Shown here: positions 12,245-22,359 of the stretch, in pieces
Layout of the letters: every line of letters starts with the position of its first letter
How positions within the stretch are numbered: position 1 is the stretch's first letter
Assembly: GCF_016920785.2 (NCBI RefSeq)
Contig: NW_024609933.1
Coordinates: forward strand, 61,000-124,999
Origin: Ixodes scapularis
Lineage: Eukaryota > Arthropoda > Arachnida > Ixodida > Ixodidae
Reading direction: 5' to 3'
Length of the DNA: 64,000 nucleotides
The notes under the pieces: generated by a model
What the model was told of the DNA's origin: nothing
What the model saw: the letters and a program-made list of their open reading frames with translations, nothing else
Databases searched by the model: none
Made by a program: the position numbers and the translations under genes

Positions 12245-12590
12245 AAAAAAATTGTGGTGGCTTAGCTCAGATATGCCAGGGTATACGTAGCGTGAGCTTA
12301 TGCGCACAAAATGAGAAGCGCTATCAAGCGGCTCCGGTGCAGCGTCAGACTTGGCTACTGCGCAACGGAGGCGCACAGCTGGGCACGCGACGGCGCCAGT
12401 GCGTCTGCCGCGGCTATGACGTCACTCCTCTGGAATGCGCAGACCGGTGAGGCGCGCGCGGCGGTGGCGGCTCCGGCGCGCCAGCTGTGCGCCTTGTGAC
12501 GTCACTACTCCTCGCGCATGCGCAGCACGGCTCTTTGGGAGCCACGCGAAACTGCCCAACCTCGGCCACTGTAGCTCACGCTATAAAACC
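12245..12590 (+). repeat. Promoter-like ~340-bp module, copy 1
   Basis: First of two direct repeats about 510 bp apart. It opens with tggcttagctcag, which resembles a pol III A box, though no matching B box was found. It contains TGACGTCA at 12417-12424 and 12497-12504, a gcgcatgcgc NRF1-type site at 12514-12523, and a TATAAAA box at 12582-12588. The tataaaacc run sits where the second copy has cacaag, so only this copy keeps a TATA. The arrangement (CRE, NRF1, then TATA) suggests a pol II promoter pointing right, such as a 5' UTR monomer of a retroelement. The long open frames across it (245 and 93 codons) are by-products of GC-rich DNA. Confidence 0.55.
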
Positions 12591-12756
12591 GGTCTGGTCT
12601 CTCTCGGTCTTACTCGGTTGCATACCTGTGAACGGCGCTTAAGTAGTAACGTGCCCATGACTGAAGCAGATACAGCACATATCCGAGCGTGTGCGGTTCC
12701 ATCTGAGAGTAGCAGCGTCAGCACCACGGTTTTAACCGTTCTTCCCCCTGTGCTCA

Positions 12757-13091
12757 AGAAAAATTGCGGTGGCTTAGCTCGGCTATGCCAGGATATACGT
12801 AGCGTAGGCTTATGCGCACAAAATGAGAGGCGCTATCAAGCGGCTCCGGTGCAGCGTCAGACTTGGCTACTGCGCAACGGAGGCGCACAGCTGGGCACGC
12901 GGCGGCGCCAGTGTGTTTGCCGCGGCTATGACGTCACTCCTCTGGAACGGCGGTGGCGGAGCGCGCGGCGGCGGCGACTCCGGTGTGCCAGCTGTGCGCC
13001 GTGTGACGTCACTGCTCCTCGCACTTGCGCAGCACGGCTTTTTGGGAGCCACGCGAAACTGCTCAACCTCGGCCAGTGTAGCTCACGCTAC
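12757..13091 (+). repeat. Promoter-like ~335-bp module, copy 2
   Basis: Direct repeat of 12245-12585, about nine bases in ten alike by eye. It shares the tggcttagctcgg start, the block after gcgcacaaaatgag, CRE sites at 12929-12936 and 13004-13011, and the tgtagctcacgcta end. The NRF1 palindrome is broken (gcacttgcgc) and the TATA box is absent (ctacacaag). About 170 bp of non-repeated sequence separates the two copies. Confidence 0.6.
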
Positions 13092-13189
13092 ACAAGAACA
13101 TTGAGTTCCTCCTTCCCCTCTTCTCCAACGGTTACCGAAAGCCACCTATTATCGACCCCGTACTTTTGGTAAGGGCTGTCACGTGGTGA

Positions 13190-13255
13190 TTCGTTGTTAT
13201 GGCGACTCACACTATGGGCGATTTGTTTTCTGGGGAACGGAGGCGTCCACATGAA
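13190..13255. mobile_element. Partial copy of the short Tigger/pogo-like TIR element
   Basis: The stretch ending ggggaacggaggcgtccac matches the right half of the complete small element at 36025-36198 (ggggaacggaggtgtccat), including a preceding tatgg(g/c)cgat block. The terminal TIR bases have diverged, and the left half is not recognisable upstream. Confidence 0.45.
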
Positions 13256-13259
13256 CGAT

Positions 13260-14450
13260 ATACGTTCGTATCTCAGTATTTCTATTTTAGAATACCTTTT
13301 GTAGTATCTCTGTCCAACCATGAAATTTCATGCTAGCTACTCGTCGTTTTGTGAGCCCTGTAGAAGAATACTCACGTAAGATCTTTTTCCTTTCTCGTCT
13401 ATGAGGCTTTCTTTAAAACGATAGCATATTTTCTTCAGCCTCCTGCGTAAACTGCTTATCCATAGCTCTAAAAGCATGCGGGTGCGCGGGAGAGCGGTTA
13501 GTGGACAAATTAAGAAGAAAAAACAATATTCCAAACGTCCCTCAGAAAAATCGAGCCCTGAGCCTCAAGCGTTTTAGCACGACGTTAAACCACTGTTCTT
13601 TTTTTCTCGTATTGCATTGCAAGTGAAACACTGTTATTTAATTTCAGTGCCTTCAGGCGCACGATGAAATGAATCAACCACCATGTGCTTTGGTGGAAAG
13701 ATAAAAACATCGCGGTTTAAAAAACACTTACCGTTTCGGGTGCCTGTGTGGTGGCTTGGTACGCACTTTACACTTATTTGTACAATTACCCAGAAATTCG
13801 CATGCAATTTTTTTTTACATAAATATTGGCATGGCGGACCGGCATTAGTGCTTTTTCATATGCTGAACAGTGCTAGCAGCATGATCATGCCATAAGGAAC
13901 ACAATCGCCTGAATCAACGGTCACGAGCCGGATCGTAAATATACTAATGAAAGGTTATGTTTTAGTGTGCGCTGGAGGACGTCCCAACAACGTAAGGAAT
14001 CCCAGCAAAAAGTCAATACGCGCACTATGTTCTCCGGTTTTTTACACACCAAGGAAACTACTTCCCATGGCATAAATAATCCCTTTTCCCTGAGCCAGAC
14101 TTTGACAGGTAGGGTAGCACTATGCACTAGTTTAGAAAATAATGTCTTTGACGCATCCTTATTATGCGCGAAAGAACGTCTTGACAATTGCCTTCCGTGT
14201 ACAAAAGTTTGTAAACAAGTGGTGGAAAAACACTTTCAACCATGTAAAGCAAGAGTGCTTTCATGTTCGTACCTAAGAGGTATTCGCGGCAAAAATGGGT
14301 GGTCAGAAACTTCAGAGTTAACGACCATGTTCTGAAAACCTATAACTTCCGTTTTAGCGCAGTAATACGAGACAACCAAGAAAAAAAATAGGAACGTGAT
14401 AAAAGAGTCTCCTTTGAACAAGCGAACGTAAAGTGAATGTTTTTGGTCAC
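13260..14450. other. Unassigned stretch
   Basis: Mixed, moderately AT-rich sequence. Overlapping open frames on both strands (the longest 122 codons at 13967 plus) have no recognisable motifs, splice context or homology. No repeats of note. Confidence 0.4.
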
Positions 14451-14454
14451 GTAA

Positions 14455-14492
14455 AACCACTCTGCCAAGGGCCCCCCCTTGGCAGAGTGGTT
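14455..14492. repeat. 17-bp perfect hairpin with a C4 loop
   Basis: The arm aaccactctgccaaggg at 14455-14471 is repeated as its reverse complement at 14476-14492, with a loop of four C. A hairpin this strong could be a structured RNA or a palindromic transposon end. No flanking inverted repeat or T-run terminator is evident. Confidence 0.8.
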
Positions 14493-14785
14493 ATTAAGAG
14501 CCTAACTCTTTTCCTTATCGCGTGCATGCGCCAGTTTGAAAAGCGGGCGGTTTACTAGAGTTACCGAACTCTTTGGAAAACTTCGCAAGAGGAGGAAGCA
14601 AACTAAAGAGGAGGTAGTTGAACACTAGCGGTGACGTGCCAAGCACGATCATCATTATCGAATACAAATCTACAGACATTTCATGCTTCGATATCCGCTA
14701 TATGGATCCTTGCAACTTAAGGAGCGGAATAAAGCCTTTCTAAAAGAAGGGCAATGGCATCGTATTTCCATAGTGTCGCCACCAA

Positions 14786-15246
14786 AATACAAGGTGTCAC
14801 AAAAAGATTACATGTTCTTTTTTTTATTGCCAAATAAACTAGGCATCGCCGAACGCTCATTCTCCGCCCAAAGGTAGCGCTAGAGGTCACAACCAGACGC
14901 TAAAGTTTCAGCCCAATCCGATGTCTTATTCAAAAGTTATAAGTGATTTTCTAAACATTTCAATAGAAAAATGGCGGCCGATGGAGTATTCAAATACATG
15001 GGTCTTTATGGGCACCAGAAGCCGAAAACGGGCAAAAATAAGCACCATTTTCCAATTGCAATTTTTAAAAAATCACTTATAACTTTTGATTAAGGTATCG
15101 GATCGGACTGAAAGTTTTGCATCTGGTTGTGACCTCTAGGCGGTTGTGACCTTTGTGCGGAAAATGAGCGTTCGGCAATTCTTAATTTATTTTTGTGGTA
15201 AAAACAAAACAAAAAAAAAACTATATTTTTTGTGACACTTTGTACT
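14786..15246. mobile_element. Fold-back (inverted-repeat) element, ~460 bp
   Basis: The left arm starts tacaaggtgtcacaaaaa (14788) and continues through gccgaacgctcattctccgc, gaggtcacaaccaga and aaagttataagtgatttt (to about 14957). The same blocks return in reverse order and complement from about 15065 (aaatcacttataactttt) through tggttgtgacctc and gagcgttcggcaatt to tgtgacactttgta (15244). A spacer of about 100 bp includes caccattttccaattg. The arms are imperfect, so the element is not recent. There is no coding capacity; it is a MITE or fold-back type element. Confidence 0.7.
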
Positions 15247-15249
15247 GCC

Positions 15250-18200
15250 GGAAAACAGGCCCGTTGTAGTCTTACAAACCTTGCGAGTAAATTTTCGCAT
15301 TCGATTCGACATACCATATTTGGGTCACTGCTCGGCACTACTTGTTTCGAATTCGATTCGAGTTGAAATTTCACTGTTCCCACAGCCCTATTTTTGAGGC
15401 AATGCTGATGTCTGCCGTTCCTGCTTTATGCTGATCTAAACTATGTACCCATACAAAGTGCTCCTTAACCAGCGATCCCTCCTACAAAACAAAATTAACG
15501 CTTGTTTTGTTTTCTTCTTTTCGTCTAAGTACGCACGTTAATAGCTCGAGTGTTTTAAGCCGCTCCGCCGCATTCTTGGGAAATTCATGAGGCAGAAGGA
15601 AATCGAGTCCCTTGGTAGCTTAACTTACTAGTTACGATACCTATCACGAATGACGAAGCCCATTTCGTGGGAACAAAAAATGTCGTTTATGCATCATGAG
15701 AAGTTCATAAAAAAAACGATATTTATGTTTAAATATTCCTTAGTATGTCTTGGTGCGAATCAGTATCACTGTTTTATTGTATATTTGTTACAAGGGCACA
15801 GTTTTATTGCAAAATAATGCGAAAAATCATGAGCAATTCCACTTTGTGAAGGTAGATGACGAGCGAAGCTGTTTAGCAGACGACACAGAACTGCCCCGAG
15901 GAACCGGAGGAAACTAGGCACGCGCGACGGGACCGCCACCCCGGGAGAGCGGAAGAAAAGGAAACTAGTCCCGCGAGCGGGCTTGGAACGACGACAAAGA
16001 GAAGGCTGTGCAAGCGTAGACATGGCCGACGGGAGTCGCTGAGCGGCAAATCTTTGAGAAACCTTTGTTATCTACCCGAGAGTTTACTGATCTTAAGAAT
16101 GATGCCTATTGATAACTAATCTACTGAATAGACCTACAGCTAATTTACACAAGCCTCAAGGAAAATGCAGGGAATGGTGTTCAATGTGACGCACATGGCG
16201 GCGTCTGCAGCAGTAACTGTTCTAAAGCAAAGGCCTGAAACAAATGGCATCTTGAACACGCATTCATCAACGCTTTATTTTGGTTATTTACTTGATATCT
16301 TTTATGCGGAAAAGGCTTTCGCGTGCGGCGCGTGCGGCGGTGCGTGCATGGAGCTTTTATTCACTGCAAACGAAACATCCACGGAACCCTGGCCATAAAC
16401 AGCTCCTTGTAAAACAACATAAAACACCAACACTGCCGCGATCATGCTGAAACCCAAACCAACTAAACTGAAGCCACGCCTTGGCGGCAAAGGCGTCAGC
16501 GTCCTTTATACATAAGTCAGATAACTACTCTATTAAATGCCTCTATAAACATTGTAAGAAAAAAAAGTGTTCCAGTTTCCTCTTTACAAAATATTTAATA
16601 AACGATTTTGATGAAGAATTATTTGATCGAAACTGCATCATAACTAATCAAATCAACATAGAACAAAAGATATGTTATGATATGTACTCGGTTACGAGGA
16701 CGACTATCGTACTTAGTGATGTAAGTTCGCATGCTTGATGAACCGTGATCGACACCAACATTTGGTATAAGATGCTTAGATAACGCGGTGGAGCATCGAT
16801 GGATACACTTCGCGCACAAGTGGATCGTTATAAGCAACGCTTCTTTCGTAAGATCGTGTTAGTATATTAGTTACGTATCGAGATTTAGACATCCATTTGC
16901 AACAATCAAATAAAAAGATGAGCGCGGTAAGTCCTCACTTCTAACCTGTATTTTGAAATATACTCCCGTGCTGTAACATTTATCACGCACAAGTTATGTG
17001 ACCAATAAAACTTCAGGTGGGTACAGATGGGAGCGGAACACGGCGTACCAAAGGTGCCGACATTCATGCCACCTCCCCCCCTTTTCCCCTTTAAAAAAAA
17101 AGAAAAAAAGAAAGAAAAGGATACGAAAAATAGGGCAGATAAACACCTCGGAAATATAGGCGGGCGCTATGTTACTTAGGCGTGTTTGTCTTACCGCGAC
17201 GCTTTGAAGGTGTTCAATCACTTGTCAACTTCAGTGCAATCAACCCGTGCTTGCTTGCGAAAGCCTAAGGCAAGACAGTTACCAAACTTTCTAGTGAGAG
17301 GGGTTTGGGCTGATGTCAATAATCCATGCACTTTCTATAATACCGCATTTCTCTTACAATATTTTTTAATGTACGTTAGGAAACAAAGGATTGCATTTGA
17401 AATGTTTGTCTGGCTCTTTACACTATTTATGAAAACATAGTATCAGAACATGCGTCAGCGGTGATGTGCCGGCAAGTATTTTTCTAAATAAAGTTGTGTC
17501 ACTTACGCAATTACTTAACAAAGCAATAACTCCGAAAATTAATGGGCGAGTTCCAAAAGTGTATTTTAATGGCGACTGTGCGACAAGTTTCTATTACAGT
17601 TCAAATTAAGATACATAAAAACAAAAAGAGACACTTTCATACAAATTCAAGACGACCGGCGTGAATTTTCGACCTCCCACACATAACATCATTTTATCAG
17701 AAAGTGCTTACCTGTCTATCTGCCATGAAAGTGTGGCGCAACAGTGACTCCAAGTCTGCACTTGCAGTCATCGCAGGGTCGCCCTCACAGGCGTTTTGCG
17801 GGTTCGCCACCATTCATAATCGTTTTCCTATACATGACTCACAGGTGACGTCAACCCACCCCTTTTTCGCACGGTCAGAGGCGCCTTGTTAACGCGGCGG
17901 GAGCCACCTCCTTTCCCCGTTATGTCTGTCCAAGTGACGTTGGTGCAAGATGTGTACACCCTTTCGCAGTCTCTTTTTTCTACTACTCCATAGGCACGTA
18001 AATGTTGACGAGCTCGCAAATAAAACGCGATGTTTACATTCTCATCTTCGTTCCTTTACTGGCCACTCAATTTAACGTAATGACGTTTTGAAAAAAGCCG
18101 GAATTTCCAAAGTGCCTGAGCAGTTTACAACTTAGCGCGTAAAAACGTGCCGGCACCTGACGGTAGAAGAAGAAATCGGAGTAGATAGGAGTTCCGTCGG

Positions 18201-18640
18201 AGTTACCAACAGCATGACGTATTTGAGGTTTCAGGCCGGGACGGAAAACATTGCTGCATAGTGGGGCTCCTATCCCCCACTAAATTCAAGACAGAAAATA
18301 AAAACAGCACAAAACGAAACTCAATATTTCACCGAAACATACATAATAGAGTCTGCAAAATATACCTAATGGCACACAAATGGGGCTCAAACCTTAACGA
18401 ACGTGGCATTATTAAACGTTTGTAAAGCAAAGACGAAAGAGGTAACGATTATCGCGGGTGATCACACAAACTATGTTGCCCACACAGTCAGTAAGAACCA
18501 ATGCATTGGAAATACAAAAACAAATGGGAAAACTATCGTCCCAACATTTACGAAAAGCTCATGACAACGTAAAAAAAACAAAAAAACGTTGAATAGAGAA
18601 GGGAATTTCGTATCCGAGGATATCTCACAAAAATAAGAGA
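15250..18640. other. Intergenic/intronic stretch, no supported gene
   Basis: Short random-looking open frames only. Contains a polypurine tract (17089-17120) next to a C-rich run, and a weak stem-loop (tagtgggg...ccccacta, 18259-18282). A CpG-richer patch at 15890-16020 shows no recognisable exon. Confidence 0.4.
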
Positions 18641-18647
18641 CCTATGT

Positions 18648-18870
18648 CACCATCCAGTTTGGCTACGCTACCGCTGTCGTAATGCATCGAGGGGCTTTAG
18701 TCTCGCTCGACCTCTCAGGCGTGCTGAGCACGAGACAGCACGAACCGTCTCGTGCGCACCCAATTGCCTCCTGTGAACTGAAATTATGGCCACGTCACGC
18801 ATCCGTGCACGTACCGCGGCCGCTTAATTCCTCTTGGTGAGATCGGCCTATGGCCAGATTCATGCCTCGT
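18648..18870. repeat. Dispersed repeat, copy 1 (partner at 50547-50760)
   Basis: The sequence from ccagtttggctacgctaccg through aatgcatcgaggg, ctttagtctc, a cacgagac...gtctcgtg hairpin and atggccacgtcacgcat to gatcggcctatggccag is matched in the same order at 50547-50760. It is moderately diverged and non-coding, probably an old non-autonomous element. Confidence 0.55.
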
Positions 18871-19026
18871 TCCTGAAATAAAGGGGCGAGGGCAGAGGGG
18901 CGGCACGCAATACCCACACAATCCTACCTCACCACCATTTAGAGTTTGGTCGTATAACGTTACACAGCGTTACAGGATCGTGTGACCTCGCAGTTGTCTT
19001 GCGCTACGCCACGTGGCATCAAAAAG

Positions 19027-19275
19027 TTCCGCCTCCAAAATTAGCGAAGAAATTTTACCGCTAAGTTTAGCGCGGAAACGTTTTACGGGACGTCTCAGTC
19101 TGATGTGACATTCAATTTTTCGGCTCAATTCACATTGGAAACGCTTTAAGTGACGTCACGGTATGCAGTGACATTACAATTTCTCTACTAAATTTAACGC
19201 GATAACCCTTCTCGTGGCGTCGCAATTTTACGTGACATAACGAATCCCCGCTGAACTTTGCGGGAAGCGTTTGCC
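19027..19275. repeat. Diverged tandem monomers (~70-75 bp) with ctaa(a/g)tttagcg core
   Basis: Recurring blocks of the form gctaa(g/a)tttagcgcg...aaacg...tgacgtca or gtgaca...ttca/caattt repeat about three times. Cores lie at about 19060, 19130, 19190 and 19250. The same monomer style (ctaaatttagcg, gtcacgtgac, tacacca) is seen at 29680-30480. Copies are too diverged to count exactly by eye. Confidence 0.45.
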
Positions 19276-19278
19276 CCT

Positions 19279-20087
19279 ATACAGGGCGTTTCTTTTTTTT
19301 AGCTGCACCAAATTTTCAAAAAGAAGGAACGTGAGATAGAGTAATTTGAGCCTTGGGGAAGTGTTAATGGCCATGGCGGCCTCTAGAAAATACGTGAAAT
19401 TTGGCAATTAGTTAGCTAATTAACTAAAATGTTTTAACTAACTTGTTAATTTTTTACTTGAGGGCACATAATGTATTCAGTGAATTGAAGCTCGACCTCA
19501 ATATGGTCTAGCCCTGCCATCAAAGTTTGGTCAGAAAATTTGTAGTAGGTGTTACGAGGTCAAGAAATTTCACTTTGGTACACGGCGTCAAACCGAAACT
19601 AAACGAGAAAGAGCGCCGGTAAAGTAATCACTCCGCCCTTCCGGCCCCCGTGAGTCGTAGTTATCGCAGCCAGCTTCGCCTAAGCAAGTGGAGCCGGCCG
19701 CGATAATAACAAATCGCATGCCCGAAAGGGCGGAGGGAGAACTTTACCGGCGCTCTTTCTCGCTTGGCTTCGATTTGACGCCGTGTACTAAAGTGACATT
19801 TCTTGACCCCGTAGCACCTACTACACATTTTTTAATCAAACTTTGATGGCAGGGCTAGACCATAATGAGGTCGAGCTTCAATTCTCTAAATACATTATGT
19901 GCTCTCAAGTAAAAAATTAAGAAGTTAGTTAAAATATTTTAGTTAATGAGCTAACTAATTACCTAATTTCACCTTTTTTCTAGAGGCCGCCATGGCCATT
20001 AACACTTCCCCAGGGCTTAAATTACTCTATCTCACGTTCCTTTTTTTGAAAATTTGGTGCGGCTAAAAAAAAGAAACACCCTGTATA
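19279..20087. mobile_element. Large palindromic fold-back element, ~810 bp
   Basis: The left end tatacagggcgtttcttttt is mirrored by the right end aaaagaaacaccctgtata (20069-20087). Both arms run about 400 bp to a short centre near 19680. They carry matching blocks: ctgcaccaaattttcaaaaa, gggaagtgttaatggccatg, the ttagttagctaattaac zone, aggtcgagcttcaatt (right-arm orientation), gacgccgtgta and agcgccggtaaagt. The termini, with a cagggtgtttc-like end and a TA-rich flank, suggest a non-autonomous DNA transposon. It directly abuts the tandem monomers on its left. Confidence 0.82.
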
Positions 20088-20089
20088 TT

Positions 20090-21860
20090 TAGCGGGAAAG
20101 AGTGCGTTCCGTACACACACACCGGACCCGCTGCGAAACCTTGGCAATCGGGAGCTTTTATGTTATCTGTTTTTCCATCCGCAACGGAGACACCACTACT
20201 GCGCATTCGCGCCGCCAGCCATGCCGGCGGAGCTCCAGATCTAAGTTCTTGTAGCGGGTTCCGGAAAGTGTTGCGCGACGGCGGAAGCATCTTAAGGAAA
20301 AAAGACTGCCTAATAAAGCCTGCCACCGTTACATAATTGTTTTTAAATTTCTCGTCAACACTTAGAGAGTTTGCGCAAAGCGCGTTATAACTACCATTAA
20401 AGACAACAACAACAAAAAAAGTCTAGCGCGCCGTTAGGTGGCCTTTCTTTTAGATAATATACAGTTCACGCACTATTGGGGGAGGGCGATGCGAAGCCTC
20501 CTACCTGTCTCCAACTTAAACAGGAAAAAAAAGGGCTTCGTGATGGATGTGAACCGCCCAGCCATCATTAGTGCCGAAGATCAACTGCTTCTTGGTGTTT
20601 GAATCTGAGCGCGAAAATAGGTTCCCAGTCTTATTCATTTTTCTTTCCGGGAGATTTTCCCGCGTAAGCGCTCTCGAAGCTCGCCTATTCGTCTTAGCCG
20701 GCCGTGCGTCTCCAGAAGGGACGGGTCCCTGATGAAAACTCGAGGGCTATTAAAAACAAGTGCTGCGCAACGCATTCGTTTTTTTTTTGTTTTTTTTTTG
20801 CACTTTTTGTTAACATTTTTGGCACTCGCACGCCCTCTTTGCAGTGGGTATTAAGGCTGTGGCCTTTCGGTGACTATATATTAAATTTTGGTTATAATAT
20901 TTGTTGAAAGAAAAAACACGAGTTGAGTTGAAATAAAATTGGCCGCTCGCCTAATATTTGCGCAACTCCCGAGCACGTCGTGACGACGTCTTACAGCGAG
21001 ATAAATTAATAAGTAGGTCCATTCAATTTTTGACGTTTGTATACAATTAAAAAAAAAAAAAACTGAGCTTCTCAAGTTAGTTACTAAAATATATTTTATA
21101 TTAAAACTGAAATTACTTTCTCGCGCAAATGTAGGGCGACATCGAGATTTTTGTAAAAAGTAGTTTGATTAATTTCTGGGTAAGAAAATATAAAAGTAAC
21201 AATAATAATTTCTGAAGAAGGGGGACAAGGGGGACAAAGGACAATGCTAATCTCCAAACACAGCTAGGTGACTCCAAGTAGTGTTATTTTTATTCTTGTA
21301 CAGCTCACTTCCACCTTTGTATTAATTACATTATCATTATCAGAGTAACTTTTTTTAAAGTTACACATTGCACCCAGTAGTGACCAGAAATATTCTTTTA
21401 CTCATTCCGACAGGATTATTTATTGGCTGAGCACGCTAATAAACGTGGGGTGGTAATATCACTACACTGTGGTGCATGGGAAACAATACCGGTTAGCGGT
21501 TGTACCGGTAATATATTGTTCTTGTTCTGCGTTGCACCTGCGTTGCCATATCGCAACGAAAGGACCGACTTATAGCTGTATGAACATTCACAAATCCTGT
21601 TTCCTGGAATCTGCTTTATAAAGTGGTAACCTAAATAAACTTCATGTGTTTATGACAGAGTGAGGATTAAGAATTTTTGATTTTTACAGCACTTTATAAA
21701 AGTGTTTGGCGTGAGGGGGTTCGAAGTTACTTTCACTAAATTTCTGGATGCTGTGATATACATGAAAACAAGGTTACGCATGCTGCTCCGACCACCGCCC
21801 ATACTTTAAACTTGAGCTACTCAATATTGTAACGATGACATCACTCCTGTCATAAATCGG
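20090..21860. other. Unassigned stretch with poly(T) and poly(A) tracts
   Basis: A CpG-bearing segment (20100-20330) is followed by AT-rich DNA. Homopolymer runs lie near 20780-20800 and 21049-21062. A tiny direct repeat gggggacaa x2 lies at 21222-21237. No coding region is supported. Confidence 0.4.
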
Positions 21861-21869
21861 CATGCTAGA

Positions 21870-22357
21870 AAAGTGGCGGGACCCTTTTGGAATAGTTCCC
21901 CTTAAGGACATACATCCTCCATATATTGGACTCATACCTGAGGTATTGTGCTTTATGTAGCATCCCTTCAGCGAGCAAATATTTTATTCATCAAAAGCAT
22001 CAGGGTGTTCTCCAGACAAAACGTTTACACTGATTTGAGCAGACTCCCAGATCGAATATATTCCTGTCTTATGTGAGCATATAATATACAATATTCGTGA
22101 AGACTTCTTAAACAGAAATCATGTCGCATCTAGGCTACGGGCCGTTTAGGACACACAGAATCTCGTGGCCTGGTATCACATTCTCGAGTGGAATTAAAGC
22201 ACAGACGCTTTATTGTTCAAACACTAATAATGCTACAATTATGCTTGTAAAATATTTTATACCTACAGTCCTTAATGGCCAACTTCAAGACCCACGAAAA
22301 TTTCTTGTCGCTAATGTAGTAAAAATCCAACACTCCTATACTGTGTTTATAAAATAA
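21870..22357 (+). pseudogene. Probable LINE reverse-transcriptase C-terminal tail (CR1/L2-like), degenerate
   Basis: Three frames together read like the region after the RT thumb in CR1/L2-type LINEs: a Y-L-R-Y-C-A-L-C segment, then F-I-H-Q-K-H-Q-G-V-L (about 21980), Y-N-I-R-E-D-F-L-N-R-N-H (about 22088-22123), and finally F-S-S-G-I-K-A-Q-T-L-Y (about 22178). In these families that tail carries the QKRAIR-, NxHxTR- and YGxxTLxY-type blocks. Several frameshifts and stops are present, and the catalytic core is absent. It could be coincidental. Confidence 0.35.
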
Positions 22358-22359
22358 GT

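Noticed and set aside
12257..12270. Pol III A-box-like tggcttagctcag as a tRNA or SINE start
   Set aside because: No B box follows within the usual distance and no cloverleaf can be drawn.
11764..12450. 228-codon open frame
   Set aside because: It starts in AT-rich unique DNA, runs through the 12148 hairpin and into the first repeat module, and has no motif or splice support.
12435..13172. 245-codon open frame across the duplicated modules
   Set aside because: It spans both repeat copies and the DNA between; its length is explained by low stop frequency in GC-rich repeat DNA. The same repeat is open in several frames.
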